This document shows positions 34,891 through 43,382 of a stretch of 64,000 nt of DNA, piece after piece (the stretch's first letter is position 1; every line of letters begins with the position of its first letter). The DNA comes from Oceanobacter antarcticus (lineage in GTDB: Bacteria; Pseudomonadota; Gammaproteobacteria; Pseudomonadales; Oceanobacteraceae): the NCBI RefSeq assembly GCF_044962685.1, contig NZ_JBBKTX010000008.1, positions 115,111-179,110 on the forward strand. Direction: 5' to 3'. The notes under the pieces were generated by a model. The model was not told where the DNA came from. It worked only from the letters and a program-made list of their open reading frames with translations, and searched no databases. Position numbers and translations under genes: made by a program.

Positions 34891-36081
34891 TTATGGGCCA
34901 AGCAACACACCACCACCCGCCCCCACCAGCACCACCAACCAGGAGGGTGCCTTCCAGGCCGTCAACAAGACAAAACACAGTAGCGCCAGCACCAGCTCAG
35001 CGGATGATTGAATGGCGCTGGTAAAGACGGGTTGATACAGTGCCGCTCCCAGAATACCCACCACAGCAGCATTCGCACCCGCCATCACCGCCCGCAAGCC
35101 CGCCCATTGACCAGCCCATTGCCAGAATGGCAACACCGCGATCAATAACAGCAATCCTGGCAAAAACACGGCGACTAACGCCAACCCGGCCAGTCCCCAG
35201 ATCATTGTCCCGGATGCGCCCAGCCCCTCCGCCCATTCAGCACCGAGAAAACCAGCAAAAGTAAACAACGGCCCCGGCACTGCCTGAGTGGCACCATATC
35301 CGGCCAAAAAGGCATCCGCTCCGATGTGACCGGCCTGAACGGTTTCGGCTTCCAGTAGCGGTAACACTACATGCCCACCGCCAAATACCAATGCACCAGC
35401 GCGATAAAAACTGTCCAGTATCTGCCAGCCGGGTTGCGCGGTCAGCGTTGCCATCCAGGGCAACCCGGCCAACAGCACGACAAACACCCCCAGAGCCACT
35501 ACCGCAGCCCCTCGGGAAACCCCGAACAAGGGTGCCACCGCTGCTGGAATAGCCAGATGACGACACCAGACCGCACCGGCCAAGGCACCCGCCATTATCG
35601 CCAGTAATTGTCCGCTCAAGCCTCCCAGTAACAGCACCAGCGCCGCCGCCAGCAGCGCCATCGACGCCCGCGCCCGATCAGGGCACAAATTACGCGCCAT
35701 CCCCAGTACCGCATGGGCAATAATCGCCACCGCCACCACCTTGAGACCGTGTAACAGTGCCGCCAGACTACCCGCTGCGGTACTGGCCAGTGTTGCCAGT
35801 AACACCAGCGCCAGCGCCGATGGCAGCGTAAACGCCAACCAGGCAGCCAACGCTCCCGGCCAGCCGGCGCGCATCAATCCCAAACCGAACCCCACCTGGG
35901 AACTGGCCGGGCCAGGCAAAAACTGACACAAAGCCACCAGGTCAGCATATGCGGCGTCGCTCAACCAGCGGCGTTTATCCACCAACTCAGTACGAAAATA
36001 ACCCAGATGGGCAACCGGGCCGCCAAAGGCGGTTAGCCCCAGCAGCAGAAAAACCCGGAATACTTCGCTCACTCGTGCCAT
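34891..36081 (-). CDS. chrA: Chromate transporter, ChrA family (long-chain type)
   Basis: 396 residues, two homologous halves each of about six membrane helices. Signatures: LLLGLTAFGGPVAHLGYFR and FLPGPASSQVGFGLG in the first half, FGGGHVVLPLLEAETV and GYGATQAVPGPLFTFAGFLGA in the second. Family members export chromate by proton exchange; many homologues are not tested. The ATG at 36081 has AGGA six bases upstream. The frame is open for 11 more codons to an ATG at 36114, but that codon lies inside the terminal repeat of the MITE inserted just upstream. Confidence 0.9.
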   Translation of the reverse strand: MARVSEVFRVFLLLGLTAFGGPVAHLGYFRTELVDKRRWLSDAAYADLVALCQFLPGPASSQVGFGLGLMRAGWPGALAAWLAFTLPSALALVLLATLASTAAGSLAALLHGLKVVAVAIIAHAVLGMARNLCPDRARASMALLAAALVLLLGGLSGQLLAIMAGALAGAVWCRHLAIPAAVAPLFGVSRGAAVVALGVFVVLLAGLPWMATLTAQPGWQILDSFYRAGALVFGGGHVVLPLLEAETVQAGHIGADAFLAGYGATQAVPGPLFTFAGFLGAEWAEGLGASGTMIWGLAGLALVAVFLPGLLLLIAVLPFWQWAGQWAGLRAVMAGANAAVVGILGAALYQPVFTSAIQSSAELVLALLCFVLLTAWKAPSWLVVLVGAGGGVLLGP

Positions 36082-36106
36082 ACGATTCCTGTCGCGGTCG
36101 TGTTGA

Positions 36107-36244
36107 GGGGACATCTATTTAATCCTGCACGACTCTGCGCGAGTATTACCGGCTTTTGACGTGACCCGTCAGGCCTGCAAACCGGCTTCGTGATTCGACA
36201 CCATCCGAAAGCCCAGAGCGGCACCGGATTAAATAGATGCCCCC
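36107..36244. mobile_element. 138-bp MITE-like element, copy 1
   Basis: Terminal inverted repeats GGGGACATCTATTTAATCC (36107-36125) and GGATTAAATAGATGCCCCC (36226-36244) differ at one of 19 positions. TTGA stands at both flanks (36103-36106 and 36245-36248), a possible 4-bp target duplication. No coding capacity. An inverted partial copy starts at 63881 and shares long blocks including TCGAATCACGAAGCCG and TTGCAGGCCTGACGGGTCA. It lies between the patatin stop and the chrA start. The transposase that moves it is not in the window; related terminal motifs may belong to a DDE or REP-associated system, which I cannot determine. Confidence 0.85.
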
Positions 36245-36277
36245 TTGATTCAAGAGTCAATTGTGCTCGTTCTGTCT

Positions 36278-37348
36278 TTACCAGGGCAAGGGTTCGGCTA
36301 TTTCGGCCCAGCGCTGCTGGCTGTGAATCCGATCCAGGGTATCCGCCAACGCTTCGCAAGCAGCCAGTGCCTGCTCCCAGCGCAAGCAGCGCTGAGGGTA
36401 ATCAAAGTCGTAAAAATCATCCAGATCCGGGATCCGCCCTCCCGGCAAGGTAGCCGCAAACTCCCATGACGGTGCCACAATGATGGTGCGGCGGTAATGT
36501 TCACGAGACGCCGTTCGCCAGTGCAAGCGCTTGTCAAACCAGCCACCCTTGGGTGCCTGGGCAAAATAATGGGGATAAAGCACAAAACCGGTTTTCGGTA
36601 ACACCGGCAGGTCAAACTGATAATCGGTAATACCACCATCCCGGTAAGTACCTGCTGGCGCACCGACAATATTGCGTACCCCGGCAACCACCAGCGGAAT
36701 CGCACCGGTCGCCAAGATCGCCGGACGCAGGTTAGCCGCAGTCAATGTCACATGACGGGCGGGTAAATGAGGGAAATAGTCGATCGGCGGTTTCTCAGGA
36801 TGATGAAACAACACCCTGTCAATCCAGGGTCGCATGCCCTTGCGCGACAACAGATTCGCCCCGATAGCCCCGAGCCAGCCGGCTGTTTGCAGCCATCGGG
36901 TATCACTGGCGGTCAAACCCCGACAGCGGGTGACCAGAGTATGATAGCGCATAAAGGGATGTTCCAGAATTTCGGCTATGCCTTGCTCACCCAACGCCAG
37001 GTCAAGCATACGGCGACATTCAGCAGCCACTTCCAGAGGCGTGGGTTTGGCCGAGTAGCGCTGGCTAACATAGGCTTCCAGAAATCGCCGATGCGCTGCC
37101 AGCGGATCCTGCTGGGCAAAACAGCTGAGCCGCCAGGCACCGGCCGAAGTCCCGAGCAAATGCAGCGGCTCGGTGCGGTGCTTGAACCATTCACTGAGCA
37201 GGTAGCGATCCATCGCTGCCAGTGCCAGCCATTTCGGGCCACCGGATGCTCCAAGCACCACCTGGATATCGTCCGCTTGCAAACCATGGTCACGAATATG
37301 CTGTAGCGCCTCGACGCCAGCAAACACCTTTAATGGTAAATTGGACAC
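36278..37348 (-). CDS. Patatin-like phospholipase
   Basis: 356 residues. Oxyanion-type loop ASGGPKW near residue 34, nucleophile elbow GTSAG near residue 67 (GxSxG variant with Thr) and the catalytic Asp motif RDGGITDY near residue 238. Together these give the Ser-Asp dyad of patatin-like acyl hydrolases. No signal peptide, so probably cytoplasmic or peripherally membrane-bound. Substrate unknown. Upstream of folA in the opposite order of transcription (both on the minus strand, folA lying beyond its 5' end). Confidence 0.85.
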   Translation of the reverse strand: MSNLPLKVFAGVEALQHIRDHGLQADDIQVVLGASGGPKWLALAAMDRYLLSEWFKHRTEPLHLLGTSAGAWRLSCFAQQDPLAAHRRFLEAYVSQRYSAKPTPLEVAAECRRMLDLALGEQGIAEILEHPFMRYHTLVTRCRGLTASDTRWLQTAGWLGAIGANLLSRKGMRPWIDRVLFHHPEKPPIDYFPHLPARHVTLTAANLRPAILATGAIPLVVAGVRNIVGAPAGTYRDGGITDYQFDLPVLPKTGFVLYPHYFAQAPKGGWFDKRLHWRTASREHYRRTIIVAPSWEFAATLPGGRIPDLDDFYDFDYPQRCLRWEQALAACEALADTLDRIHSQQRWAEIAEPLPW

Positions 37349-37405
37349 AGCCCGAACCCTGCTCAGTACAATGGGCCGCTATGATGAGAGGATTAAGGGC
37401 TGGAC

Positions 37406-37912
37406 TCAAGATCTGCGTTCGTACACCACAAAACGGTAGGGATACGGATTAGCGTCACTCGGTGAATGCACCTCACTGCTCAGCTCCTGCCACTCGGCGC
37501 GATCGAACTCGGGGAAAAAGGCATCACCCTCAATATCGGCATCCACTTCCGTCAGATACAAGCGCTCAACCAGCGGCAATACCTGCCGGTAAATCTCAGC
37601 CCCCCCCATAATCATGGCTTCCTCGGCACCGGTTTGTAGTGCCAGTCGGGCCGCCAGTTCGATGGCACACTCCAGACTGCTGACCACGGCCACGCCGTCG
37701 GCCTGATAGCCTGGCTGGCGGCTGATCACAATATTGGCGCGACCGGGCAACGCCCGACCAATACTTTCATGGGTTTTGCGCCCCATGACGACAGGCTTGC
37801 CCATGGTGCTGTCACGGAAATACTTCAGATCACCAGGCAGGTGCCAAGGCAACTGGTTATTGAGACCGATAGTGTGATTGCGCGACAGGGCAACGATCAG
37901 GGACAACTTCAT
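37406..37912 (-). CDS. folA: Dihydrofolate reductase
   Basis: NADPH-dependent reduction of dihydrofolate. 168 residues: MKLSLIVALSRNHTIGLNN, LPWHLPGDLKYFR with the catalytic Asp, GKPVVMGRKTHESIG, ANIVISR, and MIMGGAEIYRQVLP for cofactor binding. The ATG at 37912 gives family length; the frame is open upstream to 38026 without homology. In pseudomonads folA lies a few genes from thyA, as here. Confidence 0.95.
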   Translation of the reverse strand: MKLSLIVALSRNHTIGLNNQLPWHLPGDLKYFRDSTMGKPVVMGRKTHESIGRALPGRANIVISRQPGYQADGVAVVSSLECAIELAARLALQTGAEEAMIMGGAEIYRQVLPLVERLYLTEVDADIEGDAFFPEFDRAEWQELSSEVHSPSDANPYPYRFVVYERRS

Positions 37913-38047
37913 AGCAAAAAAACCGCTTCGAACCGGGGAAGTGCCATGGCCGCTAGCAGCCAGACGATGAAGCACCCGATGATAGCGCCCACCCGGCAGC
38001 AGAGCCAGCACCAAACAGGACAGCACATTGCCGGGTTCATGGCGGGT

Positions 38048-39763
38048 TCAGTCGCAGCCGGCAATCAACAGCGGCAGTTCATCGGCGACGACCGGACGGG
38101 CAAAAAAATAGCCCTGGTACTGATCGCAACCCAAATCCGCCAGTACGTTGAGGATATCCTGTTCTTCAACCCCCTCCGCCACCACTTTCAGCCCGAGGTT
38201 GTGCGCCAGGCCGATAATCGAGTTGGCGATCGCGGCATCATTGCGGTCCGTGACAATATCCTTGACGAAACTGCGGTCGATCTTGAGATAATCAATCGGC
38301 AGGTCTTTCAGATAGGCCAGTGACGAATAACCCGTACCGAAGTCATCAATAGCAATACTGACGCCCAGATGTCGTAACTGACGGAGCAAAACCGCGCCTT
38401 GTTCGAGGTTGTACATCAAGGTACTTTCGGTAATTTCCAGGGCCAGACTGGTCGGTGGCAGCCCGGTATCCTGAATCGCCGCCTGAATACGTTCTCCCAG
38501 GTCGCGCTGACGAAACTGGCGCGGGGAAAGGTTGACTGAAATTTTACTGTTCAAACCGACCACGCCGTCATCCAGCCAGCGCTTGTACTGCTGGCAGGCA
38601 CGTCGCAGTACCCATTCACCAAACGGTTCAATCAGTCCGGTATCTTCCAGCACCGGAATAAATACCGTCGGAGATACCCATCCCAATACCGGATGCTTCC
38701 AACGTAACAGCACTTCGGCACCAACAAAATGCTGGCCAACCACCGAGACTTGCGGCTGGTAAACCAGACGCAGCTCATCCCGTTCCAGAGCATGGTGCAA
38801 GGCACTTTCCAGCCCCAATCGAATCTTGTCCATAGGAGCGGTTTGTGGCGTAAAAACCTGACAGCCATTACGGCCATCCCGCTTGGCCTGGTGTAATGCC
38901 AACTCGGTACGGCGCACCATCTGGCCGGAATCGTAGTTCGCCTCACAAGACAAATCCGCCCCAATACTGCCCGTTACAAAAATTTCATGGCCATCGATGC
39001 GGAAAGGCGCTTTCAGCGCATGAATGAGTTTTTGCGCAATAGCAGTAACCACCTCGACACCCCGCACGGCATCCAGAATCACGGCAAAACTGTTACCGCC
39101 CAGCCGGGCGACCGTATCCGAACGGCGCAGTTTTTCCTGTAGCCGTTGTGAACTCGCGATCAGTAACCGGTCGCCCAGCTGATGGCCGTAGACATCGTTC
39201 ACCACCCGAAAACGGTCGAGGTCGATAAACAACAACCCCACATTGGTGCCGTTGCGATGCGCCTGAATCAGGCTTTGCTCCAGTCTATCCTGAAACAACC
39301 CCCGGCCAGCCAAGCCGGTTAACGGATCAAAATGGCTGAGACGACGCAGCGATTGTTCGTATTCCATCCGGACGACTGCGCCTTCGCATAACTGATCCGT
39401 CTGCGCCTGTTCCAGCTGCTGTGCAGCAAAAACCTCCTGTACACCACAAGGAATCAACCGTGCTACCGCCTCGCTGTCGATCGCATCCAGGGTAATCACC
39501 AGTGCCGCTGCTGGTAATTGCAGGCGCACGTGCCGGACGGTATCCAGCAAGGTATCGTCAGCCTGACGGCCGACAAGACAAATAACATCACCAGCACCAA
39601 GCCAGCGCTCGATGAGTTGCTCCAGCGAGGACAGCCATTCCTGTGGCACACGGGTGACCAACCGGGGAGACTCTGTCCCCGCATCCAGTGCACACACCAG
39701 CAATCTGGTACAGCGATAAGATGGCGCGCTTGAATCCATAACGCTCAACTTCAGATCAATCAT
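38048..39763 (-). CDS. GGDEF-EAL protein with degenerate GGDEF; probable c-di-GMP phosphodiesterase
   Basis: 571 residues. The first 130 resemble a receiver-like fold but lack a clear phospho-acceptor. The GGDEF domain (about 140-300) has FIDLDRFRVVNDVYGHQLGD, but the active-site loop reads GGNSF, missing the catalytic acidic residues, so cyclase activity is not expected. The EAL domain (about 315-565) keeps its key motifs: EVLLR (EVL variant), NLSPRQF, EITEST, DDFGTGYSSL, KIDRSFV, EGVE and QGYFF. Net activity is therefore probably phosphodiesterase, with GGNSF as a possible regulatory site. A second ATG eight codons in is also possible. No membrane helix. Confidence 0.9.
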   Translation of the reverse strand: MIDLKLSVMDSSAPSYRCTRLLVCALDAGTESPRLVTRVPQEWLSSLEQLIERWLGAGDVICLVGRQADDTLLDTVRHVRLQLPAAALVITLDAIDSEAVARLIPCGVQEVFAAQQLEQAQTDQLCEGAVVRMEYEQSLRRLSHFDPLTGLAGRGLFQDRLEQSLIQAHRNGTNVGLLFIDLDRFRVVNDVYGHQLGDRLLIASSQRLQEKLRRSDTVARLGGNSFAVILDAVRGVEVVTAIAQKLIHALKAPFRIDGHEIFVTGSIGADLSCEANYDSGQMVRRTELALHQAKRDGRNGCQVFTPQTAPMDKIRLGLESALHHALERDELRLVYQPQVSVVGQHFVGAEVLLRWKHPVLGWVSPTVFIPVLEDTGLIEPFGEWVLRRACQQYKRWLDDGVVGLNSKISVNLSPRQFRQRDLGERIQAAIQDTGLPPTSLALEITESTLMYNLEQGAVLLRQLRHLGVSIAIDDFGTGYSSLAYLKDLPIDYLKIDRSFVKDIVTDRNDAAIANSIIGLAHNLGLKVVAEGVEEQDILNVLADLGCDQYQGYFFARPVVADELPLLIAGCD

Positions 39764-39827
39764 GAATTCTGAGTATAGACACGGATCAGCAAGGTGCCGG
39801 TTTCTGATACTTTTATCGGAATGGACA

Positions 39828-39843
39828 GCCCCTGATCAGGGGC
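39828..39843. repeat. Perfect 16-nt palindrome between thyA and the GGDEF-EAL gene
   Basis: GCCCCTGATCAGGGGC reads the same on both strands. It lies in the 141-bp gap 5' of the GGDEF-EAL gene and 3' of thyA. It could be an operator for the former or a short terminator stem of the latter; the loopless centre favours a protein-binding site. Confidence 0.5.
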
Positions 39844-39904
39844 ATGGATATCACGGGAACAAGCAGGGGTTGATGCCGATCATCCCCCAGAGCAGCGGCT
39901 CTGC

Positions 39905-40699
39905 TCAGATTGCAACCGGTGCCTTAATATGCGGATGATGCTGATAACCATCAATAACAAAGTCGTCAAAACGATAGTCAAACAGTGACTCAGGTTTGCG
40001 CTGAATCACCAGCTTCGGCAGCGGCAGCGGAGTGCGAGACAACTGTTCATCCGTCTGTTGCAGGTGATTGGCGTACAGGTGCACGTCACCACCAGTCCAG
40101 ACAAAATCACCAACCTGTAAATCACATTGCTGCGCCACCATATGCACCAGCAAGGCATAGCTGGCGATATTAAAGGGCACACCGAGAAAAATATCAGCAC
40201 TGCGCTGATACAACTGGCAAGACAACTTGCCATCGGCGACGTAAAACTGGAAAAACGCATGACAGGGAGGCAAGGCCATATTGCTGATTTCACCAACGTT
40301 CCAGGCACTGACGATCAGACGGCGAGAATCAGGGTTATTCCTGATCTGCTCAATCAGCTGGCTGATCTGATCTATATGCTCACCCTTCGCGGTCGGCCAC
40401 GAGCGCCATTGAGAGCCGTACACTGGCCCTAGGTTGCCATCCTCATCGGCCCACTCATCCCAGATCGACACCCCGTTTTCTTTCAGGTAACGGATGTTGG
40501 TCTCGCCACTGAGGAACCACAACAGCTCATGAATAATCGAGCGCAGATGCAGTTTCTTGGTGGTCACCAGCGGAAACCCCTCACTGAGATCAAACCGCAT
40601 CTGATAACCAAAACAGCTGTAGGTGCCCGTGCCGGTGCGATCTTGCTTGAACACACCGTGCTCACGTACATGGTGCATCAGTTGCAGATACTGCTTCAT
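39905..40699 (-). CDS. thyA: Thymidylate synthase
   Basis: Converts dUMP to dTMP with methylenetetrahydrofolate. 264 residues, identical in length to E. coli ThyA. DRTGTGTYSCFG, LVTTKKLHLRSIIHELLWFL, the nucleophile cysteine in ALPPCHAFFQFYV near residue 146, QRSADIFLGVPFNIASYALL and the terminal KAPVAI are all present. It lies 26 bp downstream of lgt, the conserved lgt-thyA pair. Confidence 0.98.
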   Translation of the reverse strand: MKQYLQLMHHVREHGVFKQDRTGTGTYSCFGYQMRFDLSEGFPLVTTKKLHLRSIIHELLWFLSGETNIRYLKENGVSIWDEWADEDGNLGPVYGSQWRSWPTAKGEHIDQISQLIEQIRNNPDSRRLIVSAWNVGEISNMALPPCHAFFQFYVADGKLSCQLYQRSADIFLGVPFNIASYALLVHMVAQQCDLQVGDFVWTGGDVHLYANHLQQTDEQLSRTPLPLPKLVIQRKPESLFDYRFDDFVIDGYQHHPHIKAPVAI

Positions 40700-40725
40700 A
40701 CATTACCCTTTTTATCAAAAAATGC

Positions 40726-41532
40726 TCAACTGACGGGTGCAAAACGGTTACGCCGATAAGCCACCAGCAGCAAAATCAATCCGGCCAGAATCATCGGCAG
40801 ACTCAACAACTGCCCACGGCTCATCCAGCCAAACAGATCAAACCCGATATGGGCATCCGGCTCGCGGAAAAATTCGGCGACACTGCGCAGAATACCGTAT
40901 CCGAACAGAAAAACGGCGCCCACTGCCATTCTGGGACGCGGACGATTGGAGTACCACAGCACTACCACAAACAGCAGCAAACCTTCCAGACCGGCCTGAT
41001 ACAACTGCGACGGGTGCCGCGGCAAGTCGTCCGCACGAGGGAAAACCATCGCCCAGGGTACCAACGCAGGGTCTGCCACACGGCCCCAGAGTTCACCCCC
41101 AATAAAGTTACCAATACGGCCGAACATCAAGCCAATCGGCACCAGTGGTGCAACAAAATCGCCTACGTCAAAATAATTCTTTTTGTACTTGAAACTGAAC
41201 CAGCCCAGAGCCGCCAGTACGCCCAGCAGGCCACCATGAAACGACATCCCCCCTTCCCAAACCCGGAACAGCCATAACGGGTCTTCCAGAAATTGTGGAA
41301 AGTTATAGAACAAAACATAGCCAAAACGGCCACCCAGAATCACTCCCATGGCCCCAAAAAAGACCAGATCCGACACCTGCTGATCGTTCCAGCCGGAGTG
41401 AGGCCGACGCGCCCGCCAGGTTGCCAGCCAGTAGGCGGCACCAAAGGCCAGCAGATACATCAGGCCATACCAGTGAATTTTTAACGGCCCGATGGCCAAT
41501 GCAACAGGATCAATCTCGGGATAGGTCAACAT
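40726..41532 (-). CDS. lgt: Prolipoprotein diacylglyceryl transferase
   Basis: Inner-membrane enzyme attaching diacylglycerol to the lipobox cysteine of prolipoproteins. 268 residues with seven membrane segments and the Lgt signatures HWYGLMYLLAF, LGGRFGYVLFY, WEGGMSFHGGLLG and MFGRIGNFIGGELWGR. Operon with thyA. It would process the two lipoproteins seen here (WD40 and imelysin types). Confidence 0.97.
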   Translation of the reverse strand: MLTYPEIDPVALAIGPLKIHWYGLMYLLAFGAAYWLATWRARRPHSGWNDQQVSDLVFFGAMGVILGGRFGYVLFYNFPQFLEDPLWLFRVWEGGMSFHGGLLGVLAALGWFSFKYKKNYFDVGDFVAPLVPIGLMFGRIGNFIGGELWGRVADPALVPWAMVFPRADDLPRHPSQLYQAGLEGLLLFVVVLWYSNRPRPRMAVGAVFLFGYGILRSVAEFFREPDAHIGFDLFGWMSRGQLLSLPMILAGLILLLVAYRRNRFAPVS

Positions 41533-41616
41533 GGTGACGTCCTTGCAAAAAAGTTACCCCGGCCAGAAGCGAGGACAATGGATACTGCGACAAGAGTCTA
41601 GCGAGCCAGTTCGACA

Positions 41617-42447
41617 TCAAAATGACAGGCTCAAAAACTTGATCGACACACAAATCAACAACACCGCAAACGCTTTTTTCAGCTTGCCCTGATCCAGCCG
41701 GTGAGCCAGATGAGCACCCAGTCGGGCAAACGGCACGCTGGTCAGCACCATACCGGCGACAGCGGGCCAATAGACAAACCCAGAACTCCAGGCAGGCAAC
41801 TCCGGGTTGCCCCAGCCCGACCAGATATTAGCCAGCGCCCCCGTCAGCGCGATAGGGAAACCACAGGCCGCTGACGTCGCCACCGCCCGCCGCATATCCA
41901 TCTTGCGCCAGCTCAGATAGGGCACTGCAAACGTCCCACCGCCAATCCCGAACCAAGAGGAACCAAAGCCAATAACTGCGCCGGCCACCGCCAGCTCCTT
42001 GCGCCCAGGAGGTGAATCACCGGGTCGCGGCTGCAAGCCAAAAAACATCTGCACCCCCAGCAATCCTGCAAAGACACCGATAATTTTCAACAGCAGCGGC
42101 CCCGGTACCTCAGCAATCAACACCACACCCAGGCTGGTGCCAACAACGATACCCAGTGTCATCAACGACACCATATGCCAGTCGATGGCGCCTTTCTGGA
42201 GATGGGCACGGATTGAGCTGACGGAAGTAAAGACAATCGTCGCCAGCGAGGTAGCGACCGCCATATGGGTCATCACATCAACGCCGACGCCTTCGGCTGC
42301 CAGCGCAAACAGCACCGCCGGAACAATGATCATGCCACCGCCAATGCCAAACAGCCCGGCCAGTGTCCCGGCAAAGGCACCGACGGCGAGATACATCAAC
42401 AGCGTGACCACAGACCACCTCCCGGGCAGAAAATTCAAGGCGCGCAT
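41617..42447 (-). CDS. TauE/SafE-family membrane permease
   Basis: 276 residues, about eight membrane helices in two repeats, with AGLFGIGGGMIIVPAVLF in the first and GSSWFGIGGGTFAVPYLSW in the second. The family exports or imports sulfonates, sulfite or related anions; substrate here unknown. The ATG at 42447 starts just before the first helix; the frame is open 70 codons further but that part is antisense to the NRDE gene. In pseudomonads a homologue sits between ptsP and lgt. Confidence 0.88.
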   Translation of the reverse strand: MRALNFLPGRWSVVTLLMYLAVGAFAGTLAGLFGIGGGMIIVPAVLFALAAEGVGVDVMTHMAVATSLATIVFTSVSSIRAHLQKGAIDWHMVSLMTLGIVVGTSLGVVLIAEVPGPLLLKIIGVFAGLLGVQMFFGLQPRPGDSPPGRKELAVAGAVIGFGSSWFGIGGGTFAVPYLSWRKMDMRRAVATSAACGFPIALTGALANIWSGWGNPELPAWSSGFVYWPAVAGMVLTSVPFARLGAHLAHRLDQGKLKKAFAVLLICVSIKFLSLSF

Positions 42448-42555
42448 TATGACCCAGCGCAACGTCAATGGCGAACAACGACGCCAACCGGGCAACGGTC
42501 GCCAAGCGCTAACGATAGCGGTAACCTTGAAGACCCTGTCTATTAAGGACACCCC

Positions 42556-43302
42556 ATGTGCCTGATCGTATTTGACTGGCAACCCGGTGCCGAACAATGG
42601 CTGGCCCTGGCCGCCAATCGTGACGAGTTTCATGCCCGCCCGACCGCCCCCCTGCATCGCTGGCCAGGCCAGCCAACACTGCTCGCCGGGCAGGATTTAC
42701 AACAAGGTGGCACCTGGCTTGGCATCACCCTGGATCTGCGCTTCGCCGCCGTCACCAATATTCGCCTGCCCGATCCACCCGCTAATGCTCGCTCCCGTGG
42801 TGAGCTGGTAACCCGCTACCTCAGCAGCACCCAAACACCAGCCGCCTTTGCCCGTTCGCTGCTGTCAGAAGCATCGCAATATGGCCGTTTCAACCTGCTG
42901 TGTGGTACCCCCGAACAACTGTGGTACATCACCAATACGCCGCAACCCACGGCTCATGCCGTCACTCCGGGACAACATGTACTCAGCAATGCCCGGCTCG
43001 ACAGCGACTGGCCCAAAGCCCAACTGGCACGGACGCAGTTACAAACATGGCAGGGGGATCAGCATCAATTAACCCGGCTACTGAACCGGCGTACGCCATG
43101 GCCAGACCACTGCCTGCCCGATACCGGCGTAACGGCTGAACTGGAACGACTATTATCGGCCCAGTTTATTACCTCGGCCCGCTACGGTACCCGTAGCAGC
43201 AGCAGCCTGATTGGCCGCAGGCAGCGATTGGCAATCGAAGAGCAACTCTGGCTTGAGAATGGAGAAAGCGGCCAGTCGCGCCGTTTCCTGGTGCCTGACT
43301 AA
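42556..43302 (+). CDS. NRDE-family (TANGO2-like) protein
   Basis: 248 residues. Begins MCLIVFDW with an N-terminal cysteine at position 2 and carries the defining AANRDEFHARP near residue 20, then QGGTWLGIT and RGELVTRYL. The family includes Ntn-hydrolase-like proteins and eukaryotic TANGO2; the Cys2 would be the nucleophile after Met removal. Biochemical role not settled. It is divergent from the TauE/SafE gene. Confidence 0.88.
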   Translation: MCLIVFDWQPGAEQWLALAANRDEFHARPTAPLHRWPGQPTLLAGQDLQQGGTWLGITLDLRFAAVTNIRLPDPPANARSRGELVTRYLSSTQTPAAFARSLLSEASQYGRFNLLCGTPEQLWYITNTPQPTAHAVTPGQHVLSNARLDSDWPKAQLARTQLQTWQGDQHQLTRLLNRRTPWPDHCLPDTGVTAELERLLSAQFITSARYGTRSSSSLIGRRQRLAIEEQLWLENGESGQSRRFLVPD

Positions 43303-43382
43303 CGGACGAACAGCCATCTGGCAAAACAACTCAAACACCCGCTAGAGAGCGATTGAATGGCAGGATCAACAGGACACCGGCA

